The translations under genes were made by a program, and so were the position numbers. A DNA stretch of 64,000 bases from Gemmata massiliana. GTDB lineage: Bacteria; Planctomycetota; Planctomycetia; Gemmatales; Gemmataceae. The stretch's first letter is position 1; each line of letters begins with the position of its first letter. A model generated the notes under the pieces. It was not told the DNA's origin. It ran no database searches and saw only the letters and a program-made list of their open reading frames with translations. Where the stretch lies: positions 9,197,738 through 9,261,737 of the forward strand of contig NZ_LR593886.1 in assembly GCF_901538265.1 (NCBI RefSeq), in the 5' to 3' direction. Of the stretch, positions 35,394 through 42,781 are shown in pieces.

Positions 35394-37157
35394 TTACTTT
35401 AGCTCCACCATGCTTTCCTCAAGGAACTCCTGTAATTGATCGTTGTCCATGTTGGAAAAATGATCTTCCATGTGGGCAATCAACTCCGGTTTCGTTAGGT
35501 CCAAGTCGTCCGACTCGCCAAAATCAAATGCATTAGCCGCCTGACGTGCCGGGCGGCCGTTACTTCCGGACTGATACCAGATGCGGTACCAGCGCCGGTC
35601 TTTCCCCCCGGCGAAGATGACTGTCACCATGCAAAAGCGGTCCCGGCCCGTGCCGCGGGGGATAACCAACATCACGATGTGATCGATAGCCCGTCTAAGG
35701 GCCGCTCGAAGTCGAACACGAGTATCGATCGGATTCTTGCTTTTATCCATCACTTCGGCCAAGTTTCGGAACTCTTTCCAGGCGCCGTTGACCGGGGTCG
35801 ACACGCGGCGCTTCGCATCATCTAGTTGCTCCGACGCGGACCGTTTCTTTTCTTCCAGCTGGCGGATTCGTGCGGCAATCGCGGCTGAGAACCCGTTATC
35901 ATCCATCCATCGAACAGCGAGAGATAGTTCAGATTCGATTCCGTCGAGTTGGCGGCTCAGCGATACGACTTCGTCTTCCGATTTGTCGCCACCGATTATC
36001 TCGTGCGGTTCGATTTCGACAAGGTGTTCAAGTAATGCACGCTCAAACACAGCAAGGGGAAACGTTCTGCGACGGTCGTAACCTTCTAGAGCGGTGTAAT
36101 TGACCAGCACGCGGGTGTGCTGGGTGTTTGGGTTGTAGCTCCCGCCATGCGCGTCACGAAGCAGGCCGGCGAACAGGTTAACGTGCTTTCCCAAACGAGT
36201 GACCGGTTGTAGTCCGGCTTTTCGAGCTGTCAAAGGCTTAAGTGCCGCGTAAAATTCGGCCTCCGTCACCACGGCCGGGTAGTAGCCCGAGATCGGGTCG
36301 CCGTCGGGTTTCCCGTGATCGTGGGCTTGATAATCCCCGAGCGCGCGGCGGTCGCGAAGAATGCGAATGATGTAAGACTTGCTCCAGCGACCCGATTTGC
36401 TGAATGCTTTTACATTTTCCTGTTTGAGTTGCTTGATGATCGTGACCGCACCGTGACCCGCCGCGCCCAATGCGAAGATGCGTTTTACGGCCGCGGCCCG
36501 CTCGGGAATAGCTACCAATTTGCCGCCCTTCTCCTCGACCCAGAGGGGTAATTTGTGTGTGAGGAGATTCATTCCGCTGACGCGCCCTTCCCTCCGTGAA
36601 GGCTGAACTTCGCCCCGGCGAGCCGCGTCACGCTTGGCCCTCCACGCCTTCCCGCCGAGTTCCGATTTTCGCGCGCTCTCACCGTGTCCACGCGAGAGTT
36701 CAACGACTGCGAGAATGATATCGATCATGTCCTGTGAGTCGTGACGATAGACCTTCTCGGGCGAAGTGGTGACGATGTTAACGCCTCGCTCTTGAATCGA
36801 GAGGAACAGCGTCACCGCAGCCCGTAAGTGTTCGCGGGTGAGGCGGTCCAAATTCTCAACCACCAAGAATGAGCCGTGCGGAATCTTCCCGTCATCCACC
36901 ATCTTGAGGAAGGCCGCCAGTGCGTAGCGATCGTGGTTCTTCCGATGTTCCCCGAGGAAAGCACTTTTACCCAAGTCTTGGAGAGTGGTGGATATGTCGA
37001 GTCGCACGTTATTTCGATCGCACCACTCGGTGACCGCTTTGGTTTGACGTCGGAGTGAGTCGCCTTTACGTTGCTCGGGGGTGCTGAAACGAATGTAGGA
37101 ATAGGCGAGCGGAGTGCTTGACAAGGACCAGTCCGATTTGCTACTGTTTTTAAACAT
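35394..37157 (-). CDS. Large serine recombinase
   Basis: A 587-residue protein from ATG 37157 (GAGGAG upstream). The resolvase domain begins with AYSYIRFSTPEQRKGDSL, giving catalytic serine S25; NLDRLTREHLRAAV supplies the conserved DRLxR. A recombinase domain follows (KQLKQENVKAFSKSGRWSKS, then RILRDRRALGDY), then a coiled-coil near 425-475 and a hydrophilic tail. In the region where most large serine recombinases have a zinc ribbon ('GLLRCGHCGG') it reads GLLRDAHGGSY, so both expected cysteines are replaced. It integrates or excises DNA at short att sites by double-strand cleavage. It lies directly downstream of the truncated protease gene. Confidence 0.92.
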   Translation of the reverse strand: MFKNSSKSDWSLSSTPLAYSYIRFSTPEQRKGDSLRRQTKAVTEWCDRNNVRLDISTTLQDLGKSAFLGEHRKNHDRYALAAFLKMVDDGKIPHGSFLVVENLDRLTREHLRAAVTLFLSIQERGVNIVTTSPEKVYRHDSQDMIDIILAVVELSRGHGESARKSELGGKAWRAKRDAARRGEVQPSRREGRVSGMNLLTHKLPLWVEEKGGKLVAIPERAAAVKRIFALGAAGHGAVTIIKQLKQENVKAFSKSGRWSKSYIIRILRDRRALGDYQAHDHGKPDGDPISGYYPAVVTEAEFYAALKPLTARKAGLQPVTRLGKHVNLFAGLLRDAHGGSYNPNTQHTRVLVNYTALEGYDRRRTFPLAVFERALLEHLVEIEPHEIIGGDKSEDEVVSLSRQLDGIESELSLAVRWMDDNGFSAAIAARIRQLEEKKRSASEQLDDAKRRVSTPVNGAWKEFRNLAEVMDKSKNPIDTRVRLRAALRRAIDHIVMLVIPRGTGRDRFCMVTVIFAGGKDRRWYRIWYQSGSNGRPARQAANAFDFGESDDLDLTKPELIAHMEDHFSNMDNDQLQEFLEESMVELK

Positions 37158-37246
37158 AACCTTGGCTCCTCGATAGCCGGGTTTGTCAGGCGCCGGGTGC
37201 TCGTGCACTCGTCGCTTTCGAGGTTAGAAGTTTCAGAGGGTTAAGG

Positions 37247-38794
37247 CTAGGACTTCGAGATGTTCGATACGCCTGCAGCGCGCAGGTCGACGCTCCCGTC
37301 GCTGTTCGTGAACGCGGCCTTCAAAACCGCGCGCAGGTTCCCCGCGGTGATGCGTTCGCCGGGCGAGCCCGGGTACCCGTTCTGGATCGCGGCCAGCATC
37401 AACACCTGCTGGAGCCCGAAGTTGCGGAAGCTCTCGTGGGCGGCCTGGCACACCTCGGCCCGGTAGTCGCGCTCGACGGTGCGCCCGAGCGACATCCGGA
37501 GCGCCGCTTCGAGGGCCTCGGACGCGCTCACGCCGGGGGCCGCTTCGGACCCCATGCGCCAGCGCCCGCGCCCGAAGTTCAGGGCCGGACCCGCGTGCGG
37601 GTTCGCGGCCGACACGCCCGAAGCGAGCGACGCGCGCAGGGCGCCCAGTTCAGCCCGCTCGACCGCCCACCCGCCGCGGATCGCTTCCGCCGCGAGCGTG
37701 GTGTTCGTGCCGCACACGCGGTTGATCCCGCTGATGCGCTCGATCTCGGCCGCGGCCTGCTGGCGCATCAGCGCGATCGGATCGACCGCGTTTGGTGCGG
37801 GGATCTGGGCCACGACGACCGTAGATCCGGTGCCCGCGGCCGCGGTTTGGGTGGTAACGGTCGTCTCGTCCACGGCTGCACTCCGGTCAGGAACCGGGCC
37901 AACGGCCCGGGTGGTACTCGATCGGTTGGCCCGGCGCGCCTCCGCGGCGAGCTGAGCGATGGTCTGGTCGAACGACTGGATACCGTCGATGAGCTTGCGG
38001 TCCAGGGCCTCGGGCGCCCCGAACACCCCGCCCGTCTTCGCCGCTGCCAGTTGCTTGTCGGTGAGCCCGCGCGCCTTCTGCACGGCCGCGTCGAACGACT
38101 TCTGTGAGCCCTCGACCAGGGCGCGGAAGTACGACTGTTGTTCCTCGGTGACCGGCGCCCCGGGCGTTCCGGCGCCCTTGATCGGCCCGGTCCCGAACAC
38201 GAGCGCCTTGACGCCCTGCTGTTCAGCCGCGCCGGACAGGTCGTACACCACGGCGAGCGTGCCGATGGACCCGATCATCGCGGTCGCGGTGTTCGCAAAA
38301 ATCTGGTCCGCCTGGGACGCGATCCAGTACGCGGCGGACGCACACAAATCCTCGGCGAACGCCCACACGGGCTTCTGTTTCGCAGCGGCCTTGATGTCGG
38401 CCGCGAGGTCCGCGGTCCCGCTTACAGTCCCGCCCGGGCTGTCGACGTGGAGCAGGATCGCGGACACGTCGGGATCGGCCGCGGCCTTGCGCACCGCGCG
38501 CCGTGCCGCGACCGTGCTGGTCGCGCTCGACATCGACCCCTGGGCCTTCATCAGCGCCCCGGCGATCGGGATCAGCGCGATCTGCTGGCCCCCGCCCGCC
38601 TTGATCGTCTGGTACGGCTCGGCCGCGGCCAGCTTCGGTGACTCGGCCGACGCAACGTGGACCGCGAGGTCCATTCGCTGCGCCAGCGACCAGAGCGCGG
38701 CCCCGGCCGACGGCTCGATCGCCCACACGCCCGCGTAATCGGTGGCGCGCGGGAACGTCGGAACGGTGAGCGTGTTCCGTTCAGGCAACGGCAC
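37247..38794 (-). CDS. Prohead protease (S49/SppA-like), truncated protease-capsid fusion
   Basis: A 515-residue protein from GTG 38794, with AGGAGG six bases upstream. Residues 70-290 are an S49 peptidase: HVDSPGGTVSG, catalytic S153 (CASAAYWIAS), IGSIGT and candidate general base K206 (GPIKGAGTP). Residues 330-515 match the linker and beginning of the capsid half in known 'ClpP-like prohead protease/major capsid' fusions: QQAAAEIERISGINRVCG, AEAIRGGWAVERAELGALRA and NLRAVLKAAF. In those proteins the chain continues past 'AAGFSxxSxxGILSNxANK' into the capsid. Here it stops after RAAGVSNISKS, and no other frame continues it. The protease half looks functional; the capsid half is missing. It overlaps the portal gene by 14 bases. 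Confidence 0.85.
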   Translation of the reverse strand: MPLPERNTLTVPTFPRATDYAGVWAIEPSAGAALWSLAQRMDLAVHVASAESPKLAAAEPYQTIKAGGGQQIALIPIAGALMKAQGSMSSATSTVAARRAVRKAAADPDVSAILLHVDSPGGTVSGTADLAADIKAAAKQKPVWAFAEDLCASAAYWIASQADQIFANTATAMIGSIGTLAVVYDLSGAAEQQGVKALVFGTGPIKGAGTPGAPVTEEQQSYFRALVEGSQKSFDAAVQKARGLTDKQLAAAKTGGVFGAPEALDRKLIDGIQSFDQTIAQLAAEARRANRSSTTRAVGPVPDRSAAVDETTVTTQTAAAGTGSTVVVAQIPAPNAVDPIALMRQQAAAEIERISGINRVCGTNTTLAAEAIRGGWAVERAELGALRASLASGVSAANPHAGPALNFGRGRWRMGSEAAPGVSASEALEAALRMSLGRTVERDYRAEVCQAAHESFRNFGLQQVLMLAAIQNGYPGSPGERITAGNLRAVLKAAFTNSDGSVDLRAAGVSNISKS

Positions 38795-40313
38795 GGGTGC
38801 CCTCCTGTGCGGGTGCCGGCTCGTCCGTGGCGGTCCGGACCGGGGCCTGGGCGCCCGCGAGCCACGGCGGGAGCGGCAGCCCGTGCTTCACGTACAGGTC
38901 CATCGTCCGCTTCCGCGCGATGATCAGTTCCTCTTCACTCACGCCGTCCCGGGCCGCGATCGCGGCGAGCGTGTCGGCCCCGTTGGTCAGGTTCAACTCG
39001 TCGGCGGTCGCGTCCTTCACCGGGTCCGTGACCGGGCGCGCGTCGTACTGCCACCGGTGCCGGAGCTTCCACCACTGGCCCTCGTACCCGATGAGCTTGG
39101 GGATCGCGAACTTGGCGAACTCGAACCACCGGTACAGGGCCGGGTCGAACACCTTCGCTTCGAGGCCCTGGCGGTGGATGTCCCGGCCGTGCCAGTACGG
39201 GCCGTCGTCCATCCGGCCCGACGAGTAGTTGTAGCGCGAGTGGTCCCCGGCCACCTTCCCGAACGGCATGTCGATGGCCCGCCCGATCTCGCGCAGCTTG
39301 GTCGCGACGAACATGTCGTGGTTCGTGGTCGGCTGCTCGGGCTTGAACTGGGTGACCTTCGCTCCGCCCGGGACCGTCAAGAGCATCCCGCGCACGAGCG
39401 GGATCGTGTCCATCGCGACCGGGGTGTCGTCGTCTTCCGGGCCGTTCGGGTCCAGGTTCCCGTCGGGCAGTTCGAGCACGCCCGCGAGCAGGGCCGCGAC
39501 CTCGGCCGCGGTGAGCGTGGCGGTGGTGAACCGGCGCAGTTGGGCCAGGATCGGGAGCGCGGGCGTGAGCATGGTCACCCCGCGGAACTGGCCCGGGCGC
39601 TCGGGCCGGAGCCAGTGGAGCACGTTCCGCGCGTCCACACGGTCCGCCTGCCCGGTCACCCACAGCGAGCGCGGGTCGCCGGGGTGGCGCTTGAGGATCA
39701 GGTACGTGGTCGGGTCGCCGTCCTCGTCGCACTCGATCCCGTCGTCGCCGTTCGTGTTGCCGAGCGGGTAATAACCCGCCGGGTGCGCGACCTGGTCGGG
39801 CTCGATGAGCCGCACGTCGAGCGTCACGGGCAGCCCGAGCCGTTCGAGGCGCTTGGAGTCGCGGAACACGCCGAAGCACTCGCCGGCGACGATCTCGACC
39901 CCGCACAGGACGCGCGACGTGAGGGGCCAGTCGGCCGCGGCCGCCCACACGCGCCACAGGTCCTCGACGGACCGGTTCAGCGCGTCGTCGTCGGTGAGCA
40001 TCTGGAGCCGCGCCCCGGTGCCCACGGTGTCGGTGACGAGCGTGCGGACGATCCCGGCCGCGTAACAGTTGTTGAGCACCTCGTGCCGGGTGCGCTTGCG
40101 GAGCACGCGCCGGACCTCGGGTGTGAGCTGCCCGACCGCCGCCAGGTCGTCGGCCGGCGCGAAGTGTTTCTTGTTCTCGTTGTCGGTGCGCGCGGCATCG
40201 TAGCTCGCGCGCCGGGCGACGGTGCGCTCGGCGCGGAACGGCCGGCCGGTGTGGTCGACGATCGTGATCTTGCCGGGCGTCGGTTCACCGGCGCGCATGA
40301 GTGCGTTGCTCAC
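38781..40313 (-). CDS. Phage portal protein (lambda family)
   Basis: A 510-residue protein starting at GTG 40313, with GGGGGAGG six bases upstream. It aligns with lambda-type portals: NNCYAAGIVRTLVTDTVGTG in the N-terminal wing, VDARLIEPDQV-like RLIEPDQVAHP, NVLHWLRPERPGQFRGVTML in the clip region, and IDMPFGKVAGDHSRYNYSSG with YWHGRDIHRQG near the end. It would form the dodecameric ring through which DNA enters. It overlaps the small upstream gene by four bases (GTGA) and the protease gene by 14. Confidence 0.92.
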   Translation of the reverse strand: MSNALMRAGEPTPGKITIVDHTGRPFRAERTVARRASYDAARTDNENKKHFAPADDLAAVGQLTPEVRRVLRKRTRHEVLNNCYAAGIVRTLVTDTVGTGARLQMLTDDDALNRSVEDLWRVWAAAADWPLTSRVLCGVEIVAGECFGVFRDSKRLERLGLPVTLDVRLIEPDQVAHPAGYYPLGNTNGDDGIECDEDGDPTTYLILKRHPGDPRSLWVTGQADRVDARNVLHWLRPERPGQFRGVTMLTPALPILAQLRRFTTATLTAAEVAALLAGVLELPDGNLDPNGPEDDDTPVAMDTIPLVRGMLLTVPGGAKVTQFKPEQPTTNHDMFVATKLREIGRAIDMPFGKVAGDHSRYNYSSGRMDDGPYWHGRDIHRQGLEAKVFDPALYRWFEFAKFAIPKLIGYEGQWWKLRHRWQYDARPVTDPVKDATADELNLTNGADTLAAIAARDGVSEEELIIARKRTMDLYVKHGLPLPPWLAGAQAPVRTATDEPAPAQEGTRAVA

Positions 40314-40546
40314 TCGGGACCTCCCCCGGGCAGGAGCGGGCGCGCGGCCCGGAGCCCGCGCCACCCGGACCGGGGACCGCCCTTCGCGTTGGTCCCGGAG
40401 AGGGCGGCTTTGGTCCCGAGGTGCTTGTCGGCCGCGACGAGCTTGTCGAGCGGCTGCCCGGTGGCGGACTGGCCGTCACTGGTCGAGGACGCGGGGAGCT
40501 GGGCTTCGGCAGCGATCGTGTCAGTGAGATCGGTAGGATCGGCCAC
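40310..40546 (-). CDS. Small phage head protein between terminase and portal (gpW-like position)
   Basis: A 78-residue protein with the pattern TIAAEAQLPASSTSDGQSAT, then GQPLDKLVAADKHLGTKAAL, ending LRAARPLLPGGGPE. This resembles the small protein that sits before the portal in many lambda-like heads ('...pks.s.dg.sv.q.sl.dlieadryla.k.a...G.r..kl.pPG'). Function unproven, probably head completion. The start could be GTG 40546 or TTG 40564; the GTG has GGGGGC upstream. It overlaps the portal start with GTGA. Confidence 0.75.
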   Translation of the reverse strand: MADPTDLTDTIAAEAQLPASSTSDGQSATGQPLDKLVAADKHLGTKAALSGTNAKGGPRSGWRGLRAARPLLPGGGPE

Positions 40547-40629
40547 GGTAGCCCCCGGCGGCAACGTCAGCGAACGGGTGATACGTCCACTGTGTTGCGG
40601 TTTGGGCGCGGTTTCAATCGCGGTGGGAC

Positions 40630-40746
40630 ATGAGTAATGTTACAATGGGTGAATACGTACAGCTGCTGGACTCTCTGGACCTAGCGATGAGGCGGTGGAA
40701 GGTCGGGAATCGGGCATTCACAGGCGAAAATTTAGTACAAATATAA
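40630..40746 (+). CDS. Possible 38-residue leader frame before the OLD gene
   Basis: ATG 40630 to TAA 40746 encodes MSNVTMGEYVQLLDSLDLAM, then RRWKVGNRAFTGENLVQI. The stop lies four bases before the ATG of the OLD-family gene, so ribosomes could be handed over. GGTGGGA precedes the start closely. Its front half has the GC-rich composition of the phage and its end is A+T-rich, so it crosses the composition boundary. It may be a chance frame. Confidence 0.3.
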   Translation: MSNVTMGEYVQLLDSLDLAMRRWKVGNRAFTGENLVQI

Positions 40747-40750
40747 TATT

Positions 40751-42439
40751 ATGAATAAGACAAAAATATCTGTCAAGGAATTGAAATTTTCATGCAATTC
40801 AATTATAAATTTTAATGATGGAGATATAGTGGCATTTGTTGGTCCAAATAACTCAGGAAAAAGTGCAACTTTAAAATCAATAAGTCATTGCATTGAGAGG
40901 GGGAAAGATTCGCGATACGCCCTACCCGTAGTCTCGGTATCGATCGCAACTAGCGGGACATCGCAAGATTTTAAAGAGATGATACTATCAGCTCTAACTC
41001 CGGTAAACAGAGGGTACTTGGCGTACAAAAACGACGGAACAACAAATGTAGATCAATTAGAATATATGTGGTCGAGCAAGCAATTGAAAGTTCTTTCGGA
41101 TTTCTTATGCCGCACAATTTACACCACTGATAGATTGGCGTTGCTTGGCGATACCAAACGGATTCCAATAACTGCGAAGCCTTATTTGCCAATTCATCAC
41201 ATGCTAACTAATCGGAATTTTGAACAGCAGATTAATGGCATATTTCGCGAAGCATTTGGAAAAGATTTAATAGTTAACCACGGATCGGGAGAAAACATCG
41301 AGCTTCGAGTTGGCCTAAAGCCAAAATCTGAGTATGGCCATGATCGTGTTAGTCGAGATTATGTTGAGCAAGTAGAGCAATGTCCCAATTTAACAAATGA
41401 GGGCGATGGCATCCGCAGCTTTGCCGGAGTTATTGTGAATCTTCTAGCTCCAGCAGCAACAATAACTCTCTTAGATGAACCTGAAACATTCTTGCATCCT
41501 CCACAGTCCCGCCTGCTTGGCCGCATTCTCGCACGCGAACATAAGGCGGACGCGCAACTTTTCGTAGCAACTCATAGCGGAGATATTCTGCGAGGCTTGA
41601 TCGATGTGGACAATCCAAGATTGAGAATTATCCGCCTCCAGAGGAACGGTGATATCGCGAGCATTCGGGAGTTAAACGCTCAAGACACTAGAAAATACTG
41701 GAAAGATCCCCTGATAAGATATTCAAATATACTGGATGGGATATTTCACGAAAAAGTAGTTTTATGCGAAGGCGATTCTGACAACCGATTCTATGCCGCA
41801 ATTCTTGATACTATTTGGTCAATGAAGGGCAAAGACTTGCGTCGACCAGATGTTATGTTTGCTCATTGTGGTGGCAAATCTCGTTTACCAATGGTCGTAG
41901 AGGCTCTTCGGCAGTTGGGCGTTCCTGTCGCAGTGATTGCCGATTTCGACATATTGAATAATGAATATCCGCTTCGCGATATCGCGCAACACCTAGGTGT
42001 AGCATGGGCCGATATTGAGAAGCACTGGAGAATCATAAAAGACGAAATTGAAAAGAATAAGCCGCCGTTAGATAAAAATGGATTGAGAGATGCAATAAAT
42101 AAAATAATCGACGAATCAACAGCGACAACATTGACATCAAAATCTCGAAATCTTATTGAGAACGAGCTAAAACGCTCTTCGCTGTGGTCTGAAGCCAAGC
42201 GACTTGGAAAGCGATATATACCAAGCGGCGATGCGTCATCTCATGCAAATCAATTATTCGACAAGCTCGAAGTCGCTGGATTGCACATTGTTCCTGTTGG
42301 TGAAGTTGAAGGCTGGGTAAAAGAAGTAGGTAACCACGGCCCACAGTGGGTAGCCAAGGTACTAGAGACAATTGACCTAAGAGGCGAAAATTTAAAAGAT
42401 GCTAGATCATTTGTAGAAAAAATTACCGGATCTCAATAA
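40751..42439 (+). CDS. OLD-family ATPase with TOPRIM nuclease domain (anti-phage type)
   Basis: A 562-residue protein. ABC-type ATPase: Walker A GPNNSGKS (31-38), signature region EGDGIRSF (217-224), Walker B LLDEPE (240-245) and switch histidine in ATHS. TOPRIM: E340 (LCEGDSD) and D398/D400 (ADFD). This is the architecture of OLD nucleases (P2 Old, GajA and AAA15-type relatives). No UvrD-like helicase partner is adjacent, so it looks like a single-gene system. Its codons are A/T-ending, clearly unlike the flanking genes, and it runs opposite to the head operon between the zinc-ribbon and portal-proximal genes. The family cuts or nicks DNA and blocks competing phages. Recent acquisition is inferred from composition and position. 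Confidence 0.85.
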   Translation: MNKTKISVKELKFSCNSIINFNDGDIVAFVGPNNSGKSATLKSISHCIERGKDSRYALPVVSVSIATSGTSQDFKEMILSALTPVNRGYLAYKNDGTTNVDQLEYMWSSKQLKVLSDFLCRTIYTTDRLALLGDTKRIPITAKPYLPIHHMLTNRNFEQQINGIFREAFGKDLIVNHGSGENIELRVGLKPKSEYGHDRVSRDYVEQVEQCPNLTNEGDGIRSFAGVIVNLLAPAATITLLDEPETFLHPPQSRLLGRILAREHKADAQLFVATHSGDILRGLIDVDNPRLRIIRLQRNGDIASIRELNAQDTRKYWKDPLIRYSNILDGIFHEKVVLCEGDSDNRFYAAILDTIWSMKGKDLRRPDVMFAHCGGKSRLPMVVEALRQLGVPVAVIADFDILNNEYPLRDIAQHLGVAWADIEKHWRIIKDEIEKNKPPLDKNGLRDAINKIIDESTATTLTSKSRNLIENELKRSSLWSEAKRLGKRYIPSGDASSHANQLFDKLEVAGLHIVPVGEVEGWVKEVGNHGPQWVAKVLETIDLRGENLKDARSFVEKITGSQ

Positions 42440-42457
42440 CAACTCAAATGCTAAATA

Positions 42458-42781
42458 CTATACGCCTTTGTTTGGAGCCCGAATTGCGGCTCCTGACTCA
42501 ATAATTTCCCTCGTCCGTATTCGATGTCCACAGTTTCGACAACTCTTGACCCGAACCGTCGTTCCACCGCGATGACGGGTGAACTCAGTCTTAAAACGGC
42601 AATCGCCGCACTTGGGGCAACTCAAACCGAGCCGCGTCACGGCCTCGCACCCGCTACACACCATGTCCCGTGTGACGATTCCGTTCGGCGAGCGACACAG
42701 CCTGACCGTGTGCAGCCGGTGCCCGCCACAGTCGGCACAGTGCGCTCCCTTGGTCCGCGGCTTCTTGGGCGTCTCGCTCAT
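42458..42781 (-). CDS. Small zinc-ribbon protein in the packaging operon
   Basis: A 107-residue protein with four cysteine knuckles: CADCGGH, CSGC, CPKCGDC and CRNCGH. The second pair with RTREIIESGA resembles the NrdR or Ogr/Delta-type zinc ribbon (CPxCG...R......CxxCGxR..TRE). It probably binds nucleic acid or is a late transcription factor. Its ATG overlaps the terminase stop by ATGA, so the two are translationally coupled. The OLD gene begins on the far side, pointing at it. Confidence 0.75.
   Translation of the reverse strand: MSETPKKPRTKGAHCADCGGHRLHTVRLCRSPNGIVTRDMVCSGCEAVTRLGLSCPKCGDCRFKTEFTRHRGGTTVRVKSCRNCGHRIRTREIIESGAAIRAPNKGV

Noticed and set aside
38742..40637. A 631-codon open frame opposite the portal gene
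   Set aside because: It is the antisense of a certain portal gene. High GC removes stop codons from the shadow frame; the product is low-complexity and rich in Arg, Val and Pro, with no family resemblance.
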